From the NCBI GenBank assembly GCA_017999075.1, contig JAGOBX010000222.1:1-6263 (forward strand): a DNA stretch of 6,263 nt, given 5' to 3'. A model generated the notes under the pieces. It did no database searches. It saw nothing but the letters and a program-made list of their open reading frames with translations, and was not told where the DNA came from. Within the stretch, counting starts at the first letter, position 1. Every line of letters begins with the position of its first letter. Made by a program: the position numbers and the translations under genes. Source of the DNA: JAGOBX01 sp017999075 [NCBI: Candidatus Babelota bacterium]. Its GTDB lineage: Bacteria; JAGOBX01. Positions 1 through 6,263 of the stretch are shown piece after piece.

Positions 1-1
1 C

Positions 2-130
2 GGCAGGTTTTTCTTCGCTCAAAACCGCTTCATTGTTTTCTTCAATCGGTTTCAGAATTTCAATGTGAGTCGGCTCTGGCAAATCTGAATTATCATCTGA
101 AAACTTTGGTTCGATTTTTTCTTCAATGTC
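2..130 (-). CDS. Fragment of an acidic low-complexity protein, cut at both ends
   Basis: On the minus strand this stretch is one open frame of about 43 codons. It is rich in Glu, Asp and Pro and includes the stretches EYDIEEKIEP, DLPEPTHIEI and EENNEAVLSEEKPA, typical of a flexible charged linker in a larger protein. The frame stays open up to base 157, where a minus-strand TGA lies at 158-160, but no ATG, GTG or TTG occurs near that end; the first possible start is a TTG well inside. The gene therefore does not begin here and seems to have lost its upstream part at the join with the DUF2079 gene. It also runs off the left edge of the window. G+C is about 38% (46 of 120 bases), above most of the neighbouring DNA. 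I do not recognise the family. A plus-strand frame is also open across this stretch, so the coding call rests on composition only. Confidence 0.4.
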
Positions 131-1577
131 GTATTCTGGAAACGATGGAATAACAAGTCAATTTATTGAAATATTAAAAAATCCCGTGTTAACTGCAAAA
201 AAAATAACAGAATCCTATAAAATCGAATTTATTTTATGGCTGCTATCATTTTCTTTTTTTATTCCTTTATTTAATTTTAAAAAATTCTTTATAGTCGGAT
301 TATTTTTTGTTTTTTTTGCTTTGATAGAAAGACCGTATATTTTCATGAAAAATTTTTATTATTTTATGCCTATTGTGCCTGTGATATTCATTGCTTTTGT
401 AGATTCGATTAGAGTTATTGAAATTAAATTTAAACACAGCTGGCTTTATATTAATTTAATTTTAATAGCGATATTGATTTATTCAGCATATCCCTATATG
501 AAAAATTTCAGAATAATTACTGATACTTCGGAATATTTTGATTTTCATAATTATCCTGATGTAAAAAAAGTTTTGAATCTTGTTAAAAAAGAGCAAAGCG
601 TAATGACAACTACGCGATTTCATTATTATACTTCAAACAGAAAAATTGTTAGAAATTTACATTTGTACAATATAGTTGAAGATGTAATAATTCTCGATTT
701 TTCTGAACGCGACTGGTTTTTAATGGCTCCTTCCTCAAACCATAAAATGCTGGAAATAATTTTTATGAAAAAAATTTCAAAACTGATTGAAGACGAAATT
801 TTTGGAATAAAATTTTTAGAAAAAGATATTGTCCTGTTAGAAAAAAATTATAAAAATTATGAATATGAGAAAAACGAATTGTTTGATAAATTCGACGATC
901 GTATAAAAAAAAATCTTGTATATGAAAAAAAAGACAATATGATAAATGAAAATATTTTGATACCTGTGTATGTTCCGGACAATGAACCATACCTTATTTA
1001 CAACAATTCTATTAAAAAAATTTCGGGTGATATCATTATTTCATTTTATTTTAATTCAAAAGACAGAAATATAAAAGACATATACTATTCTCTCGAAGGT
1101 TCTTCTGACACCGGCGGATATGAGATTAAAACAACTTATGGTCAATCCATTTATATTTTAAATGAATTTATAAAGTTTAATGATTTGGAATTAAAGAATG
1201 GAATGAGAAAACTTGAAATAACTGTTCAATGCGAAAATGATTCATTATACAAAACTTCAATTCCGATTTTATTTGATCTGACTCCTCCGGATTTAAAAAT
1301 TGAAAACAGCAATATTTTTTATGAAGATAGTTCTCCTGTTGAAATAAAAGTAGAATTATATGATGGGAAAATCAAATACCTTACTTCCTGTATGATGAAA
1401 AATGAAAATCCTTTTGCAGATAAATTGTTTAATAAAACTAATGATATGGCATATCCGGTGTTTCTACATTATCAATTAAAATCAAAAGGAAATTTATGCA
1501 TTAAAAAAGAAAAAGTAATGAAGATTATCGCTTCAGATATTGCCGGAAACATAACTGAAATATTGCTTAACCAATAA
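126..1577 (+). CDS. DUF2079-type membrane protein, N-terminal half missing, with C-terminal Ig-like extension
   Basis: The first ~190 residues resemble the second half of DUF2079 predicted membrane proteins, a family related in layout to GT-C glycosyltransferases but without a proven reaction. Residues 3-20 (YSGNDG then EILKNP) match the conserved loop. Membrane segments follow at about 33-50, 53-69, 77-94 and 105-123. A short soluble part (144-191) fits the family pattern of 'safe/visible coordinates of tyrosine-rich loop, then VIILD'. Residues ~265-483 are probably extracytoplasmic beta-sandwich, with DLTPPD at 384-389 and SDIAGN at 470-475, both typical of bacterial Ig-like repeats. The usual N-terminal half with its first membrane helices is absent. 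The ATG at 126 is simply the first one in a frame open from base 69, and the bases before it (TTTTTTCTTCA) offer no Shine-Dalgarno site, so it is unlikely to be a true start. The family match is from memory of its consensus. Confidence 0.65.
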   Translation: MSYSGNDGITSQFIEILKNPVLTAKKITESYKIEFILWLLSFSFFIPLFNFKKFFIVGLFFVFFALIERPYIFMKNFYYFMPIVPVIFIAFVDSIRVIEIKFKHSWLYINLILIAILIYSAYPYMKNFRIITDTSEYFDFHNYPDVKKVLNLVKKEQSVMTTTRFHYYTSNRKIVRNLHLYNIVEDVIILDFSERDWFLMAPSSNHKMLEIIFMKKISKLIEDEIFGIKFLEKDIVLLEKNYKNYEYEKNELFDKFDDRIKKNLVYEKKDNMINENILIPVYVPDNEPYLIYNNSIKKISGDIIISFYFNSKDRNIKDIYYSLEGSSDTGGYEIKTTYGQSIYILNEFIKFNDLELKNGMRKLEITVQCENDSLYKTSIPILFDLTPPDLKIENSNIFYEDSSPVEIKVELYDGKIKYLTSCMMKNENPFADKLFNKTNDMAYPVFLHYQLKSKGNLCIKKEKVMKIIASDIAGNITEILLNQ

Positions 1578-1595
1578 AGGTTTGACAGAATTATT

Positions 1596-2585
1596 ATGAT
1601 TTGTTTAATAATTAAAAACAAAAAATTGCAAAAAATTAAAAATATTTTTTTTATAATTTTTTTGATTGTAAATATTTTTGATTTTTGTTACAGTTCAGAA
1701 TTTTTGACCAGCAATTCAATGCCTGCAGCAATTCTTTCAGCAAATAAGACAAAAGCATTGATTGGCGACACGATAGTTTTAAAATTAAATATAAAATTCG
1801 CTGAAAACATAGATGAAATCAATCCTGTGTTTCCTGAAAAAAAAATAGGTGTTTTTGATATTTACGATATTCAAACTGTATATGAATCAAAAACGTCGAA
1901 AACATTCACAATTGTAATTGCTCCATTTCATATTTCTGAAACAAGTGCAGTTATACCTCCGATAAATGTTGAATACAAGAACAAAGACAATAGAAAAACC
2001 GGCGTTATTAGTTCGAACAGCATTCAAATTGAACTTGAAGACATTAAATTTGACTCTAAAAAATGGATTAAAAACCTGGAAAAACCTGTATTAAAAAAAT
2101 ATGATTATTCTGGAATTATTGTTGTTTTAACAATAATTTTTATTCTGATTTTTTTTGTCATAATGGTAAGATATATTTTAAAAAAAAGAATGGGAATCGA
2201 AAAAAAATATTCTTATCCCGAAGAAGAATACAGTACAGACAAAATAATAGAGTTATGTATTAAGGAACTTGAAAAAATAAAAAATAGGCGGGTAATGGAT
2301 ATATCAGACTATAAACTTGCGGCATTTGACCTGTCATTTTTATTGAGAAAATTATTAAGTGGTTTTTTTAAGACTGATTGTATGGAATTATCAAATTCTG
2401 AACTGAAAATTAAGTTTGAACAATATTCGTTTTCAAAAAAATATTTGTTTTTTGAAATATTGGATGAACTTGAAACCATAAAATTTTCTTCAAATTTTAG
2501 TGCAGACACTGTTAAAATTAAACAGATTTTTGATAATTCATTTATTGCAATCAGTTCTTTAAAAGGCATAAAAAATGAAAGCTGA
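1596..2585 (+). CDS. BatD/DUF4381-like membrane-anchored protein
   Basis: This 329-residue protein has an N-terminal hydrophobic signal or anchor at about 15-31. A predicted beta-rich extracytoplasmic domain follows (about 44-150), containing GDTIVLKL at 57-64 and IPPINVEY at 120-127. A strong membrane helix lies at about 172-195, and a helical cytoplasmic tail (about 212-320) carries a DYKLAAFDLSFLLRKLL...ELSNSEL pattern. The layout of signal, beta domain, one helix and helical tail is that of BatD and DUF4381 proteins, which normally sit beside MoxR AAA+ ATPases and VWA-domain proteins and are thought to act in envelope stress tolerance or metal insertion/assembly. No such partner is present downstream, and the upstream side is cut by the join near base 126. 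The gene starts 18 nt after the DUF2079 stop; AAAGG at 1576-1580 is a weak and rather distant ribosome binding site. The molecular role is unknown and the family call is by pattern only. Confidence 0.55.
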   Translation: MICLIIKNKKLQKIKNIFFIIFLIVNIFDFCYSSEFLTSNSMPAAILSANKTKALIGDTIVLKLNIKFAENIDEINPVFPEKKIGVFDIYDIQTVYESKTSKTFTIVIAPFHISETSAVIPPINVEYKNKDNRKTGVISSNSIQIELEDIKFDSKKWIKNLEKPVLKKYDYSGIIVVLTIIFILIFFVIMVRYILKKRMGIEKKYSYPEEEYSTDKIIELCIKELEKIKNRRVMDISDYKLAAFDLSFLLRKLLSGFFKTDCMELSNSELKIKFEQYSFSKKYLFFEILDELETIKFSSNFSADTVKIKQIFDNSFIAISSLKGIKNES

Positions 2586-2626
2586 TTATTTTATTCAACT
2601 TATTTTTTGAATTTTCAAATATCATA

Positions 2627-2654
2627 TTGACTTTACTTAAATTGTTATTAAAAT
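2627..2654 (+). promoter_or_regulatory. Candidate sigma-70 type promoter for the ugd operon
   Basis: TTGACT (2627-2632) is one base from the TTGACA -35 consensus. After a 16-base spacer comes TAAAAT (2649-2654), one base from TATAAT. Transcription would start near 2661 and give a leader of about 79 nt before ugd. It lies 41 bases past the stop of the preceding gene, in the only sizeable intergenic gap. In DNA this AT-rich, chance -10 matches are common; the good -35 and the position are what support it. Confidence 0.45.
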
Positions 2655-2667
2655 AAATTAGTTTTTT

Positions 2668-2715
2668 AATAAAATAACAGGATTTTAAAAATCCCGTTGT
2701 TTTAATTTTGTTTTT
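2668..2715 (+). terminator. AT-rich hairpin plus T tract: intrinsic terminator or leader attenuator
   Basis: Bases 2668-2685 can pair with 2689-2706. The inner stem pairs GGATTT with AAATCC; C2678-G2696 follows after one A-C mismatch, then a run of A-T pairs with one T-G wobble. The outermost pair (2668/2706) sits beyond an A-A mismatch. The loop is about 3 bases, and TTTTGTTTTT follows at 2706-2715. This is the shape of a Rho-independent terminator, though only three pairs are G-C. It could end the transcript of the DUF2079 and BatD-like genes. It also lies downstream of the candidate promoter and only 24 bases before the ugd start, so an attenuating role in the ugd leader is equally possible. 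Confidence 0.45.
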
Positions 2716-2723
2716 CAAATCGT

Positions 2724-2730
2724 AGGGGGA
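2724..2730 (+). promoter_or_regulatory. Shine-Dalgarno site of ugd
   Basis: AGGGGGA lies 9 bases before the ATG at 2740, in otherwise AT-rich DNA. It is the most G-rich ribosome binding site in the window and fixes the ugd start. GGGAT at 2727-2731 is complementary to ATCCC at 2691-2695 in the 3' arm of the hairpin upstream. Confidence 0.8.
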
Positions 2731-2739
2731 TATATTGAA

Positions 2740-4062
2740 ATGAAAAAAGTTTGCGTTATTGGATCGGGATATGTAGGTCTTGTTGCCGGCGCATGTATTT
2801 CAGAACTCGGAGCTACAGTAATATGCGTAGATAAAGATAAAGATAAAATTGAAAAACTTAAAAAAGGAATAATCCCGATTTATGAACCTGGTCTTTCTGA
2901 ACTTGTAGAAAGAAATGTAGAGGAAAAACGGCTTTATTTCACCAATAATCTGAAAGAATCTGTAAAAGAATCTGAAATAATATTTATTGCAGTAGGAACA
3001 CCTCCTCAAGAAGATGGTTCGACTGATTTAAATCATGTTTTAAATGCTGCTCAGGATATAGCAGAAAGCATGAACGGTTATAAAATAATTGTTATAAAAA
3101 GCACTGTTCCTGTCGGAACATCGGATCTTGTAAAAAAGAAAATAAAATCAATAACCAGCATAAAATTTGATATAGTTTCAAATCCTGAATTTTTGAAAGA
3201 AGGAGATGCAATAAAAGATTTTATGCGGCCTGACAGAATAGTTATAGGTGTAGGCAATGAAAAAACTGCTGATATAATGAAATCCTTATATTCGCCTCTT
3301 GTTAGAACGGGTGCTCCGATTATTGTGATGGATAATAAAAGCGCAGAAGTGACCAAATATGCCTCAAACGCATTGCTTGCTACCAAAATATCATTTATGA
3401 ATGAAATAGCAAATTTTTGTGAAAAAGTCGGGGCTGACGTTTCGCTTGTCAGGGCAGGCGTAGGTTCTGACAGCAGAATAGGAAAAAGTTTTTTATTTCC
3501 AGGATGCGGATATGGGGGGAGCTGTTTTCCTAAAGACATAAAAGCTCTGATTAAGACAGCCGAAGAACATGGAATAAAAATGAAAGTAATAAATTCTGTG
3601 GAAGAAGTTAATGATGAACAGAAAAAAATTATGATCCCGAAAATAGAATCTGAATTGGGTAAAGACTTATCTAAAAAACATATAGCTATCTGGGGATTGT
3701 CTTTTAAAGCAAGAACCGATGATATGCGTGAAGCCTCATCCATAGTTATCATAAAAGAATTATTGAACCGCGGCGCAAAAATATGCGCGTATGATCCTGA
3801 AGCAATTGGAGAAGCAAAAAAAATATTCAAAAATCAAATTGCCTATGCTGAAAATCAGTATGAAGCCATTAAAAATGCAGATTGTCTTGTGATTGTAACT
3901 GATTGGAATGAATTCCGGCAGCCTGATTATGACAGAATGCAGAAACTTTTAAAAAATAAGATGATATTTGACGGCAGAAATCTTCTGGATATTGAAGAGT
4001 TAAAATCCAGAAATTTTACTTACTACAGTATCGGGTTGAAACCTGTTATAGCAGCAAGATAA
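2740..4062 (+). CDS. ugd: UDP-glucose 6-dehydrogenase
   Basis: This cytoplasmic enzyme oxidises UDP-glucose to UDP-glucuronate with two NAD+, supplying a precursor for capsule, exopolysaccharide or LPS sugars. At 440 residues it is normal length for the bacterial family and appears intact. The N-terminal Rossmann fold shows GSGYVGL at 8-14 and Asp31 for the NAD ribose, followed by IPIYEPGL at 45-52 and STVPVGT at 121-127. The substrate and catalytic region has NPEFLKEG at 148-155 and EVTKYASNA at 203-211, with Lys206 and Asn210 in the family's conserved positions. The nucleophilic Cys262 lies in GCGYGGSCFPKD (255-266), with Asp266 as partner. The C-terminal UDP-binding domain shows WGLSFKARTDDMREA at 318-332. 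A related nucleotide-sugar dehydrogenase acting on UDP-ManNAc is possible in principle, but the motifs fit Ugd best. The start follows a strong Shine-Dalgarno site. It is the first gene of the apparent ugd-trmB-lptE-holA operon, and its own leader may be regulated by the hairpin at 2668-2715. Confidence 0.95.
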   Translation: MKKVCVIGSGYVGLVAGACISELGATVICVDKDKDKIEKLKKGIIPIYEPGLSELVERNVEEKRLYFTNNLKESVKESEIIFIAVGTPPQEDGSTDLNHVLNAAQDIAESMNGYKIIVIKSTVPVGTSDLVKKKIKSITSIKFDIVSNPEFLKEGDAIKDFMRPDRIVIGVGNEKTADIMKSLYSPLVRTGAPIIVMDNKSAEVTKYASNALLATKISFMNEIANFCEKVGADVSLVRAGVGSDSRIGKSFLFPGCGYGGSCFPKDIKALIKTAEEHGIKMKVINSVEEVNDEQKKIMIPKIESELGKDLSKKHIAIWGLSFKARTDDMREASSIVIIKELLNRGAKICAYDPEAIGEAKKIFKNQIAYAENQYEAIKNADCLVIVTDWNEFRQPDYDRMQKLLKNKMIFDGRNLLDIEELKSRNFTYYSIGLKPVIAAR

Positions 4063-4068
4063 ATTATT

Positions 4069-4075
4069 GGAGAAG
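4069..4075 (+). promoter_or_regulatory. Shine-Dalgarno site that selects the TTG start of trmB
   Basis: GGAGAAG lies 7 bases after the ugd stop and 4 bases before TTG at 4080 (7 bases counted from GGAG). No ATG lies in frame before the conserved core of the protein, so this site supports TTG as the true start. Confidence 0.7.
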
Positions 4076-4079
4076 ACAA

Positions 4080-4748
4080 TTGGCAGGAAGATACAGAGCG
4101 CGCACTAAAATTGAAAATATTAATGTTGGCGTTTATTATGCCGATCAAAATTCGTTAGAGAATGAATTAATCGATAAATGCAAAGATATTTTTTATACGA
4201 ACGCAGCTGTTAAAAATGAACTTGAAATAGGATGCGGAAATGGTCATTTTATAGCAAAAAAAGCTGCTGAAAATCCGTCAGTGTATTATTTTGCCAATGA
4301 AATTAAATTTAAGATTATAGTAAAAGCCATTCAGAAAATTTACAATAATAAACTTAACAACGTATTTTTTTTGAGAGGGGATATAGCTTTTTTTATAAAA
4401 TTAATACCGGATTGTTTTTTAAATGCAATATACATAAATTTCCCTGATCCATGGCTTAAAAACAGGTATAGAAAACGCAGAATAATAAACCAGGAAAATC
4501 TTAGTATATTTCATTCGAAACTTTCGGAATCGGGTGAAATTTTTTTTGTTACTGATAACACGGATTATTTAAACTATTCCATAGAACAATTTAAATTAAG
4601 CGGTTTTTTTGAACCTGTTTTCGAAAACTTCGGTTATTCGGAAAAATTGGATAATTATCCGCAGACTTTGTATGAAACGATTTTTAGAAAACAAAATATA
4701 CCGGTATATTACACGGTATATTCTAAAAAAAACAGGACAATACAATGA
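4080..4748 (+). CDS. trmB: tRNA (guanine-N7-)-methyltransferase
   Basis: TrmB transfers a methyl group from S-adenosylmethionine to N7 of guanine 46 in the tRNA variable loop. The 222-residue product is normal length. It has the SAM-binding loop LEIGCGNG at 48-55, Glu74 in FANEIK as the likely ribose ligand and Asp101 in RGDIAFF. The TrmB signature is FPDPW at 121-125 followed by KNRYRKRR at 127-134, with TD at 158-159 and the late TLYET at 196-200. All the residues expected for catalysis and tRNA binding seem present. The gene starts with TTG, 17 nt after ugd, behind a clear GGAGAAG site. Its TGA stop overlaps the lptE ATG (ATGA at 4745-4748), suggesting translational coupling. A 9-base direct repeat (CGGTATATT at 4702 and 4715) near the 3' end encodes part of the tail VYYTVY and looks like coding coincidence. 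Confidence 0.93.
   Translation: MAGRYRARTKIENINVGVYYADQNSLENELIDKCKDIFYTNAAVKNELEIGCGNGHFIAKKAAENPSVYYFANEIKFKIIVKAIQKIYNNKLNNVFFLRGDIAFFIKLIPDCFLNAIYINFPDPWLKNRYRKRRIINQENLSIFHSKLSESGEIFFVTDNTDYLNYSIEQFKLSGFFEPVFENFGYSEKLDNYPQTLYETIFRKQNIPVYYTVYSKKNRTIQ
4734..4737 (+). promoter_or_regulatory. Shine-Dalgarno site of lptE inside the trmB 3' end
   Basis: AGGA lies 7 bases before the lptE ATG at 4745, within the last codons of trmB. Together with the ATGA overlap it supports this start and coupled translation of the two genes. Confidence 0.6.
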
Positions 4749-5299
4749 AAACAGGATTATTTTCTTATTTAATTTTAAGCGTAATTATGAGTGTTTTATT
4801 ATTTTTAGGAGGTTGTTCCACTTTTCCAAAAGATGAAAACCAGAAATTTTCAAGACAAATAGAAATATACGTACCTATTTTTAAAAATAATACGTATAAA
4901 CCGGGAATAAATGAAATGCTTACAGATTGCGCAATAAATATTATGACATCTTCTGATTTTTTAAAACCAGTAAATAAGGATGATGCGGAATTTTCTGCTG
5001 CATGTGAAGTTATTTCATACGGAGTAACCTCCAAGATACTTGATTATTCAGATGTTTCTCAAATGAACAGACTCGATATTACTATACGGGTTTTTTTGTC
5101 GGAAAAAGACAATTCCGGGAATTTTTCTGAAGTTTCAAAATTTGATGTTTCAGCGTTTTCTAATTTCAGCGAAACAGGCATTTCTCCCGAACTTGAAAAA
5201 GATGCAGCGTCTAAATTATACAAGATTATTTCAATTAAATTAATTGATAAATTAAAAAAAAATATTTATGACAGAACAAAAACCAAAACTGAAAATTAA
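4745..5299 (+). CDS. lptE: LPS-assembly lipoprotein LptE
   Basis: LptE is the outer-membrane lipoprotein that plugs and helps fold the LptD barrel, through which LPS reaches the cell surface. This 184-residue protein has a lipoprotein signal peptide (hydrophobic 5-20) ending in the lipobox LGGC, with Cys24 as the acylated residue. The mature part has the LptE pattern: a strand and proline turn IYVPIFKNNTYKPG (41-54), a helix (55-70), an acidic-Ala 'AD-like' segment DDAEF (79-83), then strands such as CEVISYGV (87-94) and RLDITIRVFL (109-118), and a C-terminal helix (about 148-172). Sequence similarity in this family is low, so the call rests on layout, lipobox and gene order: lptE lies directly before holA, as in E. 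coli. It overlaps trmB by 4 nt and holA by 32 nt. Other small lipoproteins of similar fold cannot be fully excluded. Confidence 0.82.
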   Translation: MKTGLFSYLILSVIMSVLLFLGGCSTFPKDENQKFSRQIEIYVPIFKNNTYKPGINEMLTDCAINIMTSSDFLKPVNKDDAEFSAACEVISYGVTSKILDYSDVSQMNRLDITIRVFLSEKDNSGNFSEVSKFDVSAFSNFSETGISPELEKDAASKLYKIISIKLIDKLKKNIYDRTKTKTEN

Positions 5300-6263
5300 A
5301 TCGGCAAATTACGATTTAAAAGAATTCGCCGTAGAATTATCAAAAAAAAAAGTGGCGCCAGTTATATATTTGATATATAACGAATCAGATTCTGAAAGCG
5401 CGGAATTTATAGATTCAGTAAAATTAGAATTGAATATTGTGGATGACAATATTTATATTTACCTTGGCGAAGAAATGGATTTAAATCAGTTTATAACCGA
5501 TTACTGCAACGTTCCGTTATTCGGCGATAAAAGGCTGTTTATTATAAAAAATTTAAATAACTCAAAACAAAAACGCGACAAAAAATTAGTTGAATCTTTT
5601 TTAAGGCTGCTTGAAGAACCTCAGCAGGAAAATTATATTATTATAACCAACCCTTATATTTCGGAAAAAAAATATACGGATTTGATATACAAAACTTTGC
5701 TGAATTCGGCAGTTATAAAAATAAAAGAAGGAAATGTTATTCAATGGATAAAAGATTATGCTGAAAAAAACAGGAAAAACATTGATATGCAGGCAGCAAA
5801 AAAATTATTCGCATTATGTAATGAAAAAAAAAATAATATAAAATCAGAATTGGATAAATTATTTTTATATTGTCTTAATGAAAAAGAAATAACTCTTGAA
5901 GTTATTTCTAAAACAGTTCAGAACTATGACGAGGATAATATTTTCAATTTATTGGATAATATAATCCTTCGTCAATACGAAAAATCAGTTATTCAATATA
6001 GGGAATTATTAAATAAACGGGTGTCTGCGAATGTAATATTGTTTAATTTAATTGAAAAACTGAATAAACTGATTTATTTTAAAGAAACTGCAGTTAAAAT
6101 GAAATATATTGGTGATTCTCAACTTGATCAAATTTGTGCTATAATCATGCAAAAATATAAGCTTCCAATAAATTATTATGAAAAGTATAAACTTAAAACT
6201 TTTGCAGCAAAGTATGATTTTGAAAAATTAAAACTTTTTTTAAAATATATGATAGAACTTGAT
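5268..6263 (+). CDS. holA: DNA polymerase III delta subunit, 3' end beyond window
   Basis: HolA (delta) is the clamp-loader subunit that opens the sliding clamp ring during DNA replication. The frame starts at ATG 5268 and stays open for 332 codons to the right edge, with no stop. The family is usually about 330-350 residues, so only a short C-terminal piece is missing. Recognisable parts are the N-terminal PVIYLIYNE (31-39, the 'vyll.G.E' strand, with the usual Gly replaced), the clamp-binding region VPLFGDKRLFIIKN (82-95), YIIITNP (123-129), and helical domains II and III (about 155-332), including IKSELDKL (191-198) and the final helix LFLKYMIELD (323-332). As in other delta subunits there is no functional Walker A motif. 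The start lies inside lptE (32-nt overlap) without a clear Shine-Dalgarno site, so translation is probably coupled to lptE. The lptE-holA order supports both calls. Confidence 0.9.
   Translation, partial: MTEQKPKLKIKSANYDLKEFAVELSKKKVAPVIYLIYNESDSESAEFIDSVKLELNIVDDNIYIYLGEEMDLNQFITDYCNVPLFGDKRLFIIKNLNNSKQKRDKKLVESFLRLLEEPQQENYIIITNPYISEKKYTDLIYKTLLNSAVIKIKEGNVIQWIKDYAEKNRKNIDMQAAKKLFALCNEKKNNIKSELDKLFLYCLNEKEITLEVISKTVQNYDEDNIFNLLDNIILRQYEKSVIQYRELLNKRVSANVILFNLIEKLNKLIYFKETAVKMKYIGDSQLDQICAIIMQKYKLPINYYEKYKLKTFAAKYDFEKLKLFLKYMIELD

Noticed and set aside
36-127. An 11-base direct repeat, TTTTCTTCAAT, at 36-46 and 117-127, the second copy ending at the suspected join
   Set aside because: On the minus strand both copies encode Ile-Glu-Glu within a repetitive acidic linker, so coding composition explains them; there is no sign of a recombinase site.
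2593-2612. Inverted repeat ATTCAA/TTGAAT just after the BatD-like gene, considered as a terminator
   Set aside because: The stem is only 6 bp with one G-C pair and has no proper T tract after it; the hairpin at 2668-2715 is a much better candidate.
2830-2847. Three tandem GATAAA units in ugd right after the NAD-binding Asp
   Set aside because: They encode DKDKDK at 31-36, which fits the normal family spacing from Asp31 to the KI..L motif without any insertion.
763-3009. Short minus-strand frames at 763-990, 2309-2569 and 2800-3009
   Set aside because: Each is antisense to a supported gene and consists mainly of Phe, Tyr, Ile and Ser runs expected from A-rich sense codons.
3078-3830. A 250-residue open frame antisense to ugd
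   Set aside because: It lies fully inside the highly conserved ugd gene, has no family features or ribosome binding site, and is explained by the codon pattern of the sense strand.
4609-4836. A 75-residue plus-strand frame across the trmB-lptE boundary
   Set aside because: It lies out of frame within two well-supported genes and shows no features of its own.

Overview
The window is AT-rich DNA from a bacterium with an outer membrane. Hand counts of 60-base stretches mostly give about 22-32% G+C, with a locally richer patch inside the UDP-glucose dehydrogenase gene. An LptE-type lipoprotein gene shows that the cell exports lipopolysaccharide. TGA is used as a stop (1596 gene, trmB), so the standard code applies. 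The phylum cannot be fixed from this sequence; an Elusimicrobiota/Endomicrobia-like or similar low-GC Gram-negative lineage is only a guess.

Left part (1-2585). The first ~130 bases read best on the minus strand, as an acidic, low-complexity protein fragment. From about base 126 the plus strand carries the C-terminal part of a DUF2079-type membrane protein with no N-terminal half and no ribosome binding site. Both reading frames are therefore cut at the same place, which looks like a chimeric join or a rearrangement end. Next comes a membrane-anchored BatD/DUF4381-like gene (1596-2585), 18 nt after the DUF2079 stop and probably in the same transcript.

Middle (2586-2739). This 154-base gap is the only sizeable spacer. 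It holds a good candidate promoter (TTGACT-16-TAAAAT), then a long AT-rich hairpin followed by a T tract, then a strong Shine-Dalgarno sequence. The hairpin may end the upstream transcript or may be an attenuator in the leader of the next gene.

Right part (2740-6263). Four closely packed plus-strand genes form a probable operon: ugd (UDP-glucose 6-dehydrogenase), trmB (tRNA m7G46 methyltransferase, TTG start), lptE (LPS-assembly lipoprotein) and holA (DNA polymerase III delta, running off the right edge with only its last residues missing). The spacing is 17 nt, then a 4-nt overlap, then a 32-nt overlap. Two genes serve the cell envelope (UDP-glucuronate for surface polysaccharide or LPS; LPS export) and two are housekeeping (tRNA modification; clamp loading). 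The lptE-holA pair is also adjacent in E. coli.

No RNA gene, insertion sequence, CRISPR array or defence system is visible. I did not find a convincing new biological system. The points that most deserve a second look are the join near base 126 and the ugd leader.
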